The translations under genes were made by a program, and so were the position numbers. A DNA stretch of 34,286 bases from Acinetobacter bereziniae (GTDB lineage Bacteria; Pseudomonadota; Gammaproteobacteria; Pseudomonadales; Moraxellaceae), in contig WNDP01000034.1 of the NCBI GenBank assembly GCA_009912575.1, positions 1-34,286 of the forward strand, in the 5' to 3' direction. Each line of letters begins with the position of its first letter. The stretch's first letter is position 1. Shown here piece by piece: positions 17,631 through 24,835 of the stretch. Under the pieces are notes generated by a model. The model had not been told where the DNA came from and ran no database searches. It saw only the letters and a program-made list of their open reading frames with translations.

Positions 17631-18050
17631 ATGAATATGAAAACAGAATCTTTGATTATTGATGTACGTAAGCAATTACCGTGGCATCGTCGTTATTTTT
17701 CGACAACAATCACAGCAATGTTATGGGCATTTTGGTTGTTGCTTTGGAGACCTATTGTTATTTTGATTGGCTATCTGTCTCTAGAAAAGCCAAAATTGGT
17801 GCACTACTTTTTTAATGCTTTTGCAAAAGCTTTAGAAAGTGGTTTGTTCGCTTTAATTGCTTGTGCGATTTCGTTGTGGTTGTGGAGTAACTTTGTGCCT
17901 GCTAAAACCAAAAAAGAAGCGGAAGCAAAGTCTACCCAAGAATATGCTGACTATTTTAACTTGAATACTGAAGCATTGGTTCAGTCTCGTCAGCAAAAAG
18001 TGGCGACAGTTCACCACGATGCAGATGGCCGTATTACTTACATTGACTAA
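17631..18050 (+). CDS. pgaD: PNAG synthesis accessory protein PgaD
   Basis: This 139-residue inner-membrane protein has two hydrophobic helices (about 25-49 and 70-90), a basic N-terminus with W and R, and a Lys/Glu-rich cytoplasmic tail. Size, topology and position right after pgaC match PgaD. In E. coli PgaD joins PgaC to form the c-di-GMP-responsive synthase, so control by c-di-GMP is expected here by homology. ATG at 17631 and a second in-frame ATG at 17637 are both possible starts. A terminator follows. Confidence 0.85.
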   Translation: MNMKTESLIIDVRKQLPWHRRYFSTTITAMLWAFWLLLWRPIVILIGYLSLEKPKLVHYFFNAFAKALESGLFALIACAISLWLWSNFVPAKTKKEAEAKSTQEYADYFNLNTEALVQSRQQKVATVHHDADGRITYID

Positions 18051-18063
18051 GGCTTGAGTCAAT

Positions 18064-18095
18064 AAAAGTCCCACATGTTGGGGCTTTTGTTTTCA
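18064..18095 (+). terminator. Terminator after pgaD
   Basis: AAAAGTCCCA (18064-18073) pairs with TGGGGCTTTT (18079-18088), one G-T pair and a five-base loop, followed by a broken T tract. The acyltransferase gene starts only 20 bases beyond, so some readthrough is plausible. Confidence 0.75.
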
Positions 18096-18108
18096 TAGGG
18101 AATCATCG

Positions 18109-19245
18109 ATGTCCGCAAAAATAAATTCGGCAGAAAGCATCCGAGGCTTAGCCTGTTTAGCTGTCGTATTTTCTCATCTTGCAATGAGTTTTTTTCCATA
18201 CCTACACCATTTTGATCTCCAAGAAACGACAGATCTCAAGTGGGTATATCATGTACATCATTCGCCTTTTGGTTTTTTATACTCAGGCGATGCCGCTGTT
18301 TTTGTGTTTTTCGTGTTGAGTGGTTATGTGCTGAGTTATGCCATCTTAAAAAGTCCTGAACAGTTTCATTCAAAAATTAAAAATATGATGATTAAGCGTT
18401 ATCCACGTTTAATGATTCCTGCACTCACATCATGTTTGCTGATCTGGTCAGTCTTTAAAATCATTCATATCGATAGTCAGCATGTGGGTGCATGGTTACA
18501 TGCATTTACAGTACAAAATTTTAGTTTTACCCATGCCCTCTATGAAGGAACAATTGGCGCTTTTTTGTTCTCAGAAAGTGATATCAATTGGGTCTTGTGG
18601 ACCATGACCATTGAGTTAATGGGATCTTTTGTCTTATTTTTCTTACTCTATCTCTACCATTATAAAAAGAGTGCATTTTGGTTTGCTTCACTATTGATTC
18701 CTTGTCTTGCATTTATATGGCGAGGGCAAGGTTTTAGTTTTGTGATTTCAAGCTTTATTATCGGTATCTATATTTATTTATATGCAAAAACATTACCTAA
18801 TTTTATTGCAATCATGATGTTAGTGATCGGCTTGTACTTTGCGGGAGCACATAATACCAGTGGTGCATATGCGTGGATTCATCATATTTTAGGTGAACGT
18901 ACCTATGATTATTGTAATTTTATTGCTGGAATCTTGATAGTTTATAGTGTTTTGATGAATCCATTATTATCTCGACATTTAGATCATCCTCTTTTGGTGT
19001 GGCTAGGGAAATTATCTTTTTCCATTTACTTACTGCATTTATTGATGTTGTATTTGGTGTGTATTCCACTGTTTAACTTGTTTTTAAGTTGGCATTGGGC
19101 ATATTCGTGGGCTGTTATTGTTTCTGGCCTTAGTGCGATAGCTGTGACCTTGTTGGTTGCAAATTTTTATAGCCAATATGTCGATCAATTTGCGATTGAT
19201 ACCAGTAATCGTATTGCGAACAAATTTCTGAAACCAAAGCACTAA
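18109..19245 (+). CDS. Membrane acyltransferase, family 3 (OafA/IcaC-like)
   Basis: This 378-residue protein has about ten membrane helices and the acyltransferase-3 signature near the N-terminus: SIRGLACLAVVFSHL, with Arg12 and the conserved His23. FFVLSGYVLSYAI and, near the end, WLGKLSFSIYLLHLLMLY are also typical of the family. Such enzymes O-acylate surface polysaccharides or lipids. AGGGA before the ATG supports the start. It lies just past the pgaD terminator on the same strand. The staphylococcal ica operon pairs the same polymer with IcaC of this superfamily, so modification of PNAG by acyl groups is a reasonable inference. Confidence 0.85.
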   Translation: MSAKINSAESIRGLACLAVVFSHLAMSFFPYLHHFDLQETTDLKWVYHVHHSPFGFLYSGDAAVFVFFVLSGYVLSYAILKSPEQFHSKIKNMMIKRYPRLMIPALTSCLLIWSVFKIIHIDSQHVGAWLHAFTVQNFSFTHALYEGTIGAFLFSESDINWVLWTMTIELMGSFVLFFLLYLYHYKKSAFWFASLLIPCLAFIWRGQGFSFVISSFIIGIYIYLYAKTLPNFIAIMMLVIGLYFAGAHNTSGAYAWIHHILGERTYDYCNFIAGILIVYSVLMNPLLSRHLDHPLLVWLGKLSFSIYLLHLLMLYLVCIPLFNLFLSWHWAYSWAVIVSGLSAIAVTLLVANFYSQYVDQFAIDTSNRIANKFLKPKH

Positions 19246-19374
19246 TTTTAGACTGTAGTTGAAAAGGTTTTTTACAAATGTAGTTGTACTTAGCTGTTTT
19301 TTAAGCAGTTAAAATTTGATAAATATCAAGATTTGAGAAAATATAGCGACTCTTTATTGGCATGGATCGCTTGT

Positions 19375-20292
19375 ATGCGCCTGATCAAATCTATCGTGGT
19401 TTCATGGATAGTCATGAGTCTTCAATTTTCGCAAGCTGCAACGCTAAACTCACAACAAGCACTGACTGAAGCACCGCCAATGAGTTTGTTTGAGTTATGG
19501 AATGCACCGATTGAGCCTTTTAAAATTTTCAATCATGTTTATTATGTTGGTACTGAAAATCTATCTTCGATTCTGTTTGATACAGGTGCAGGCTTGGTTC
19601 TCTTGGATAGTGGAATTGATCAATCTGCGACGCAGATCAAAAAAAATATCGAGAAACTTGGCTTTAAAATCACCGATGTTAAATATTTGTTAAATAGCCA
19701 TGCTCGGCTAGATCAAGCGGGTGGGTTTGCCAAATTAAAACAATGGAGTGGAGCAAAACTGATTGCCAGTGCTGCAAATGCTGAAATGCTCGCCAATGGA
19801 GCAAGTACGGATTTTGCTTTGGGGAATCAATTGCCATTTCCTCCAGTAAAAGCAGACATGATTTTTAAAGATGGTGAGCAATTAAAGTTGGGGCAACAAA
19901 TTTTTACTGCACATGCTACACCGGGTCATCTACCGGGTGCGACCTCATGGACAACTGAGATTCACTATCACTTTAAACATTATCAAATAATTTATGCAGA
20001 TAGCTTGTTTACAGGAGGCTATCATCTATTAAATAACAAAAATTACCCAAACATCGTTTCAGATATGCGGCAAACATTTCAAACTTTACATGCCATCCAT
20101 GCGGATATATTTCTAGCGAACAAAGCAGACCGATTCAATATGAAACAGAAATTGATCAGACTGAAAGCTGGTGATCAAAATGCATTTATTGATCCTAATG
20201 GGCTACAAAACTATGTCGCTAAAGGCCAAATAGAATTTGAGCAACAATTGCAGGAACAGCAACGCATAGCACAGTTAAAGAGCTTACAATAG
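19375..20292 (+). CDS. Subclass B3 metallo-beta-lactamase homologue with R/Q/K metal-site variant
   Basis: I choose ATG at 19375, which gives a good signal peptide ending QFSQA near residue 21; TTG at 19333 would add 14 residues. The 305-residue protein follows the B3 fold: DTGAGLVLLDSG, NSHARLDQAGG (107-117) and TPGHLPGATSW (184-194). The normal HxHxDH site reads HxRxDQ: His109 kept, Arg111 for His118, Asp113 kept, Gln114 for His121. His185 (H196) is kept, and the position of His263 appears as Lys250 in FLANKADRF. This is the pattern I recall as the B3-RQK subtype, some members of which hydrolyse beta-lactams. Activity here is untested. It follows the acyltransferase by 130 bases. Confidence 0.85.
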   Translation: MRLIKSIVVSWIVMSLQFSQAATLNSQQALTEAPPMSLFELWNAPIEPFKIFNHVYYVGTENLSSILFDTGAGLVLLDSGIDQSATQIKKNIEKLGFKITDVKYLLNSHARLDQAGGFAKLKQWSGAKLIASAANAEMLANGASTDFALGNQLPFPPVKADMIFKDGEQLKLGQQIFTAHATPGHLPGATSWTTEIHYHFKHYQIIYADSLFTGGYHLLNNKNYPNIVSDMRQTFQTLHAIHADIFLANKADRFNMKQKLIRLKAGDQNAFIDPNGLQNYVAKGQIEFEQQLQEQQRIAQLKSLQ

Positions 20293-20301
20293 TCAATTTA
20301 A

Positions 20302-20334
20302 AACATCCTGTTTCTATAGGGTGTTGTATTATTT
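20302..20334 (+). terminator. Possible terminator of the B3 gene
   Basis: AACATCCT (20302-20309) pairs with AGGGTGTT (20318-20325) with one T-G pair and an eight-base loop, then GTATTATTT. It is weaker than the others in this window. Confidence 0.5.
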
Positions 20335-20423
20335 AAATATAGATAGAATTTTGATTGATTCCATCATTTCTTTTACATGATACTGAGCTGATCATTCTTC
20401 AATCAAAAATATAGACAATCGAC

Positions 20424-21059
20424 ATGAAAATAAAATTATTCTCATCTTTTTTACTGGTATGTGGTTTAGTTTCAGTAAGTCAACTTTATGCTAAACCATT
20501 CCAACAATTAACTGTTCAAACGAAGCTTTTTCATGAATGTACCCAAGATGATAGCGAAATATTTACAACGCAACGTTATCAATTACGTTTAGCAAAAGTC
20601 GAATTAAAGAGCTATTCATGTCAAAGTAAAAAACAGAGTAGAGAACAATACTATTCGGCTTATGGGCTACAATTTAACGATAAGAAATCAGTCTATTTTG
20701 TTGATCAAATGATTGATGCTATTGGTTATGTTGGAGTAAAAGCAGAAAAAATTGATTCAGATACTGTTTATTTTGATGGTATGTATGAACGAGGGGGTGA
20801 TTTAATTCTCGTATGGGTAGAAGACTTACAACGTATTCATCATCTAAAAGTTCATTATATGGCATCAGATGAAGGAGGAGTAAAACTCTATACTCGAAAC
20901 AATCAGATATACATTCAAAAAGTTGATTTAAAAGAACTTGATGATGACAAGCCAATTTATAAAAATGTAGGAAAACCCATAATTCTAAAGAAGATTCCCA
21001 ACAAAGGGCTTGAGTTTTCAGGGGGTAACTTAAAGTTATTTCAAACAACGGCCGATTAG
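20424..21059 (+). CDS. Uncharacterised exported protein
   Basis: This 211-residue protein begins with a clear signal peptide (hydrophobic 6-20, cleavage after YA near 23). The mature part has two Cys (39 and 66) that could form a disulfide, and is rich in Lys, Asp and Tyr with alternating strand-like segments. I recognise no family. It stands alone 130 bases after the B3 gene on the same strand, with no good promoter or terminator visible. The signal peptide and length make it a credible gene; a periplasmic location is inferred. Confidence 0.7.
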   Translation: MKIKLFSSFLLVCGLVSVSQLYAKPFQQLTVQTKLFHECTQDDSEIFTTQRYQLRLAKVELKSYSCQSKKQSREQYYSAYGLQFNDKKSVYFVDQMIDAIGYVGVKAEKIDSDTVYFDGMYERGGDLILVWVEDLQRIHHLKVHYMASDEGGVKLYTRNNQIYIQKVDLKELDDDKPIYKNVGKPIILKKIPNKGLEFSGGNLKLFQTTAD

Positions 21060-21218
21060 TCATTTCAAGGAAAGAAATTGTTACGTTTAAGGCTGAAATC
21101 TTGATTTAGATCGTTATACAATTTGAAAAGTAAGTCATTAAAAAAACAATCAAATTGCTCAGCTTTAAACTTGATCAGTGAGTCTGAACTGGGGCGTATT
21201 TTATGCTTGAGATCGTCT

Positions 21219-21797
21219 ATGTTGAAATTTATCATCGTCCTGTTCATTTTAATCGCACTCTATGTGTTGTGGCGTTTGGTCGCCAAACATAAAATCAATA
21301 CAGCCTTTGAACAGCAACGACAAGACTTATCGACATGGATCAAAAATCCACCTGAAAATGATGATTTGCCTGAAAAAACCAAATTAATTAAGCAGATGAT
21401 TGATGATGAGCGTCAAAAGTCCAGTACAGCGTTCGCTTCAGTATCGCAGGATGATCAAGTTGAACAACAAGCTCTAACTGAGGTTGAATCTGTAAATGAG
21501 ATTCAAGTTACAGATGAAGATCAACGCTTATTTGATGCCACAGCACAATTGTTTTTTCAGCAAGCTTTACAGACCAAAGATTTCTCTCAAGCAGGGCATA
21601 TTCAGCATGAAGTTTTGAGTAAGATGCCGATGAATACACAAAGTCAAGTTGGCGCATTTGACTTTGGTGAATGGTCTATTTTTTGGAATTATCATGATCA
21701 ATCATTAGAGTATTATGTTGGGCGTTATGGTGTGTTCTACGCCCATGTCGATCATCAGGGGGTAGAACATAAAGCCGAGTTTAAAGACCGTTATTGA
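21219..21797 (+). CDS. Uncharacterised membrane-anchored protein
   Basis: From ATG at 21219 the 192-residue product has one N-terminal helix (about 3-19, positive residues on both sides). An acidic, Gln-rich linker with coiled-coil character follows to about residue 105. A C-terminal domain then carries GAFDFGEWSIFWNYHDQSLEYYVGRY-type aromatic residues (about 150-175). An upstream TTG at 21123 would add 32 polar residues before the membrane helix and is less likely. I know no family. Its last seven bases overlap the end of the convergent LprI-like gene. Confidence 0.7.
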   Translation: MLKFIIVLFILIALYVLWRLVAKHKINTAFEQQRQDLSTWIKNPPENDDLPEKTKLIKQMIDDERQKSSTAFASVSQDDQVEQQALTEVESVNEIQVTDEDQRLFDATAQLFFQQALQTKDFSQAGHIQHEVLSKMPMNTQSQVGAFDFGEWSIFWNYHDQSLEYYVGRYGVFYAHVDHQGVEHKAEFKDRY

Positions 21798-22168
21798 TCT
21801 TCCAGTAAACTGGTCAATTCTTTGAGTCGAAATTGTGTCGCATTCATTTCACGGTCTAAATTTGCAAAGCCTGAAGCTAAGCCCATTGCACCATAATATA
21901 AGCTTCCCGTAAGTTCTGTGCATTGCGCATCACGATAGCTCAGCCACGCTTTTTGTGCTTTTTCCAACAAGGCTTTATTTTTAGCATCATATTGTTGGTA
22001 AATTCGTTGATAGATCTTATTCATTTTTACCTTATCTGTTTTGAGCTGTTGCTCCATACAGCTATAGGCCTGTAGTTGATCTGTCTGATTGCATTTGGCA
22101 TATGCAATGCTACAAATACTGGTTGAAAGGAAGGTATAAAAAATTAAATTTGTTAAATATTTCATCAT
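21791..22168 (-). CDS. LprI-like protein (DUF1311)
   Basis: This 125-residue exported protein has a signal peptide (hydrophobic 8-21, cleavage after YA near 24). The mature domain has the DUF1311/LprI signature: Cys26, YSCMEQQL with Cys37, and the conserved helix LLEKAQKAWLSYRDAQC with Cys83. The founding member LprI of mycobacteria inhibits lysozyme, but many gamma-proteobacterial members have no proven role. Start at MM: either of two adjacent ATGs (22168 or 22165) is possible. The 3' end overlaps the plus-strand gene by seven bases. Confidence 0.85.
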   Translation of the reverse strand: MMKYLTNLIFYTFLSTSICSIAYAKCNQTDQLQAYSCMEQQLKTDKVKMNKIYQRIYQQYDAKNKALLEKAQKAWLSYRDAQCTELTGSLYYGAMGLASGFANLDREMNATQFRLKELTSLLEDQ

Positions 22169-22214
22169 TTAAATCACTGAAGTTTTGCTTGGGTTAAAGT
22201 TGAATAAAATTATT

Positions 22215-22769
22215 TTATAGTAGTTGCAGAACACGTTTTTTGACTTGATCTAAATAGAAGATATCTTGATAAAGTCGATACATTAAAATTGCCCCTTCAT
22301 AATCTGCCACAGTTATTTTGGCTGTATTTTGAGCATCTTGCTCGCTGAGCGTTTGTTTAAAGAGTTGATATAAAATATGCTGCCAATCCTGAAAAATCGT
22401 GCGAATTTTTTGTAACACTGCTTTGGATATAGCATGGGCTTCTAATGAAAGTATGCCTATGAGACAGCCTTTTATTTCATAACTAAAAAAAAGTACCGCT
22501 TTTTCATGAATGGCCTGAAACTGAGTAATTGCGTCGATGACACTCAAGTCTTCAAGCTTGAACAGCGATTGATTTAAATATTGATGAGTATGTTGCAAAA
22601 CTTGCATCAATAAAGCTTCTTTATTTGGATAATAATAATAAAAAGAGGCTTTACTCAATCCACATGCTTTTGCCAGCATATCCATACTTGTCCCAGCATA
22701 TCCATGTGCTTTAAATTGCAAAGCACAGATATTGAGTATTTGTTCAGGAGAGCGCTTTTGTGGACGCAT
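22215..22769 (-). CDS. TetR/AcrR family transcriptional regulator
   Basis: This 184-residue protein has the N-terminal TetR DNA-binding domain: helix-turn-helix at about 25-48 (GTSMDMLAKACGLSKASFYYYYPNKEAL), the classic FYYYYPNKE recognition-helix end. An all-helical ligand domain of about 130 residues follows. It lies 40 bases downstream of the alpha/beta hydrolase gene on the same strand, so it is probably the last gene of the crotonase-hydrolase-tetR operon. It likely represses that operon through the palindrome at 24600-24609. The ligand may be an acyl-CoA or acid processed by the operon (inference). Confidence 0.9.
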   Translation of the reverse strand: MRPQKRSPEQILNICALQFKAHGYAGTSMDMLAKACGLSKASFYYYYPNKEALLMQVLQHTHQYLNQSLFKLEDLSVIDAITQFQAIHEKAVLFFSYEIKGCLIGILSLEAHAISKAVLQKIRTIFQDWQHILYQLFKQTLSEQDAQNTAKITVADYEGAILMYRLYQDIFYLDQVKKRVLQLL

Positions 22770-22809
22770 AAACCACCTAACAGATCAGTGAGTTAATGTT
22801 GATGAACAT

Positions 22810-23730
22810 TTATGATGAGTGAGATATCAAGGTCTCGAAATTATTCAACATTTTATCCCAAATCCGTTCCGAACCTTTTCGAAAATATCCCATATGACCA
22901 ATCTGTTGAAGTCCAAATTCATCTGCTGAAATATTGATAAAATGCATAGGCGCATTTTTATAATGTTGCATAAATGCATAACGAGAGTTCGGTAATGCCC
23001 AATCATCATCCAACGCTGCAACAGCATAGATCGGAGTTTTTACCTGTGCATACTGTTCATGCAAAGCATGTTGTTCGGGATCAGCAAAAAAATAAGTTGG
23101 GTTTTTACACCATTTACGCCACTGTTGATAAACACCTTTTGGAAGGTCAGAACCCATATTCAGCTTACTCCATGGTAAATATCCTGTGACAGCAACCAGG
23201 GGAGGAAATACGATATTCCATATCACTTGTACTTTAAGTTTTTCTTTCAATGGCATATAACCATGCCATCCAGCACCAGTACCAAAACAATACATTGCTG
23301 TGACTTTATCGTGATTGGGTGTTAGTCCTAGTGCTTGACCACCATAAGAATGCCCCACTAAAAATAACGCAGTGCCATCTTTAAAAAAGTAGTCAATAGC
23401 ACCTGCGAGATCCAATTTTCCCCAGTCGAGATATGACATTTTAAAGCCTTTTAATTGCCGTGGAGCAGACTTGTCTACACCACGGTAATCAAAGCAAAGC
23501 ACTTGATAGCCAAGTTGTGAAGCATATTCAGAGAATCGACGATAAAATGCCTGTGGCACGCCAGTAGCACTTGAAACCAGTAAATTGGCTTTAATCGAGT
23601 TTTGGGTTGGGGTATAACGTGTTCCAACAAGCGTATAGCCATCCAAAGCTTGAAATGTGACTGATTCACATTCAAAAGCATTTTCAATCGAGGTCTGCAT
23701 TTTTGCAAGGTGGTTTAAATTTGGCATCAT
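22810..23730 (-). CDS. Alpha/beta hydrolase
   Basis: This 306-residue cytoplasmic alpha/beta-hydrolase fold protein has the nucleophile elbow GHSYGG with Ser128 and the early DYRG (81-84) motif. A late GHMGYFR carries the candidate catalytic His, with ALDDDWALP supplying the acid. The FQALDGYTLVGTRY start and the GTGAGWHGYMP stretch resemble the family often annotated as COG4757 predicted hydrolases. The substrate is unknown. It lies between crotonase (44-base gap) and the TetR regulator (40-base gap), all on the minus strand. Confidence 0.85.
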   Translation of the reverse strand: MMPNLNHLAKMQTSIENAFECESVTFQALDGYTLVGTRYTPTQNSIKANLLVSSATGVPQAFYRRFSEYASQLGYQVLCFDYRGVDKSAPRQLKGFKMSYLDWGKLDLAGAIDYFFKDGTALFLVGHSYGGQALGLTPNHDKVTAMYCFGTGAGWHGYMPLKEKLKVQVIWNIVFPPLVAVTGYLPWSKLNMGSDLPKGVYQQWRKWCKNPTYFFADPEQHALHEQYAQVKTPIYAVAALDDDWALPNSRYAFMQHYKNAPMHFINISADEFGLQQIGHMGYFRKGSERIWDKMLNNFETLISHSS

Positions 23731-23774
23731 CTTATCTCTAATTTTTGGGCATTGCTAAATCGTAAAATAATGAT

Positions 23775-24563
23775 TTATTTACCCTTGAACTGTGGCGCAC
23801 GGCGTTCAATCATGGCTCTTACACCTTCTTGTGCATCTTCAGAATTGAGCAACGGTGTCAATAAATTTTGCAAATTGCCAAACGCAACTTCAGGGCTGTG
23901 TAAAAAGGCTTGATGGGCAGAGTGCAATGCAGCTTGAACAGCAAGTGGGGCTGCACTTGCAATACGTTCAGCTAATTCCAATGCACGAATCAACTGATTA
24001 TTGCCTTCAACGACTTCGGTGACCAAATTCATTTCATAGGCTGTTTGTGCGTAGAACAAATCACCAGTGAGTACATATTTCATGGCTTTTGCCCAGCCAG
24101 CAGCTTGTACAAAACGGACGGTCGCCCCCCCAAAAGGCAAGATACCGCGCTGAACTTCAATCTGTGTAAACTGGGTATTTTCATTGGCCACCACGATATC
24201 TGAATTCAACATCAGTTCAATCCCTGCGGTATAGCAATAACCTTGTACTGCGGTGACTAAGGGTTTAGTTCTTTGGCGACCCACAGTTCCCCAAGGATTC
24301 ACAATATCATCATTAAAACTAAATACACCATTAGCTAATTTAGGTTGTAACTCAACCAGATCTAAACCCGCTGTAAAATGATCACCATGTGCGAATACCA
24401 CAGCGCAACGTAGATCAGGGTTATTTTCATATTCAGTTAATGCAAGAGATAAATCATGAATCATATAGCTATCAAACGCATTACGTTTATCTGCACGATC
24501 TAAGCCGATTAAGAACACATGTCCACGAATCTCTCGGCTAACCTTTCCTTGTGAATTTGACAT
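23775..24563 (-). CDS. Enoyl-CoA hydratase/isomerase family (crotonase) protein
   Basis: This 262-residue protein has the crotonase fold: RADKRNAFDSYM (about 23-34), the first oxyanion loop DHFTAGLDL (about 61-69), the second loop YCYTAGIELML (about 109-119) and IEVQRGILPFGGATVR. The family hydrates, isomerises or cleaves acyl-CoA thioesters. The second loop has Tyr-Thr-Ala where many hydratases have GxxxGGG, but the Glu of GIEL is kept. Its exact reaction cannot be assigned. It is the first gene of the probable operon controlled by the promoter at 24594-24622. The AGAGAG-rich leader before the ATG may act as ribosome site. Confidence 0.88.
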   Translation of the reverse strand: MSNSQGKVSREIRGHVFLIGLDRADKRNAFDSYMIHDLSLALTEYENNPDLRCAVVFAHGDHFTAGLDLVELQPKLANGVFSFNDDIVNPWGTVGRQRTKPLVTAVQGYCYTAGIELMLNSDIVVANENTQFTQIEVQRGILPFGGATVRFVQAAGWAKAMKYVLTGDLFYAQTAYEMNLVTEVVEGNNQLIRALELAERIASAAPLAVQAALHSAHQAFLHSPEVAFGNLQNLLTPLLNSEDAQEGVRAMIERRAPQFKGK

Positions 24564-24593
24564 TTGTTGTTCTCTCTTTGGTTGTTTTATCTA

Positions 24594-24622
24594 TTTTTAA
24601 ACGATCGTTAGAAAACTGTCAA
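24594..24622 (-). promoter_or_regulatory. Promoter with embedded operator for the crotonase operon
   Basis: On the minus strand TTGACA (24622-24617), a perfect -35, is followed after 17 bases by TAAAAA (24599-24594) as -10. The palindrome AACGATCGTT occupies 24600-24609, between the two hexamers and touching the -10. This is the classic position for a TetR-type repressor, and a tetR gene is the last gene of the same unit. Confidence 0.7.
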
Positions 24623-24777
24623 TTGTATAAAAATGACGCGATGTTTTAACTTTGAATAACATATTGTTTTAAGCATTCAGTTGATCAAATTTATTCAATT
24701 CAAGTGAGTTCATGTGGTAAATAACATGATGATGTAATCAACACTTTGAACAGTGAAAGATTTTTATATTTAAAAGA

Positions 24778-24808
24778 AATGCCCATTTATCATAAATAAA
24801 TGGGCATT
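24778..24808 (-). terminator. Terminator of the 516-residue protein gene
   Basis: AATGCCCATTTA (24778-24789) and TAAATGGGCATT (24797-24808) form a 12-bp stem. On the minus strand it is followed by a T-rich stretch. It lies about 30 bases past the gene. Confidence 0.8.
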
Positions 24809-24835
24809 GCCTGAGAAACTTTTAAAGTTGATCAA

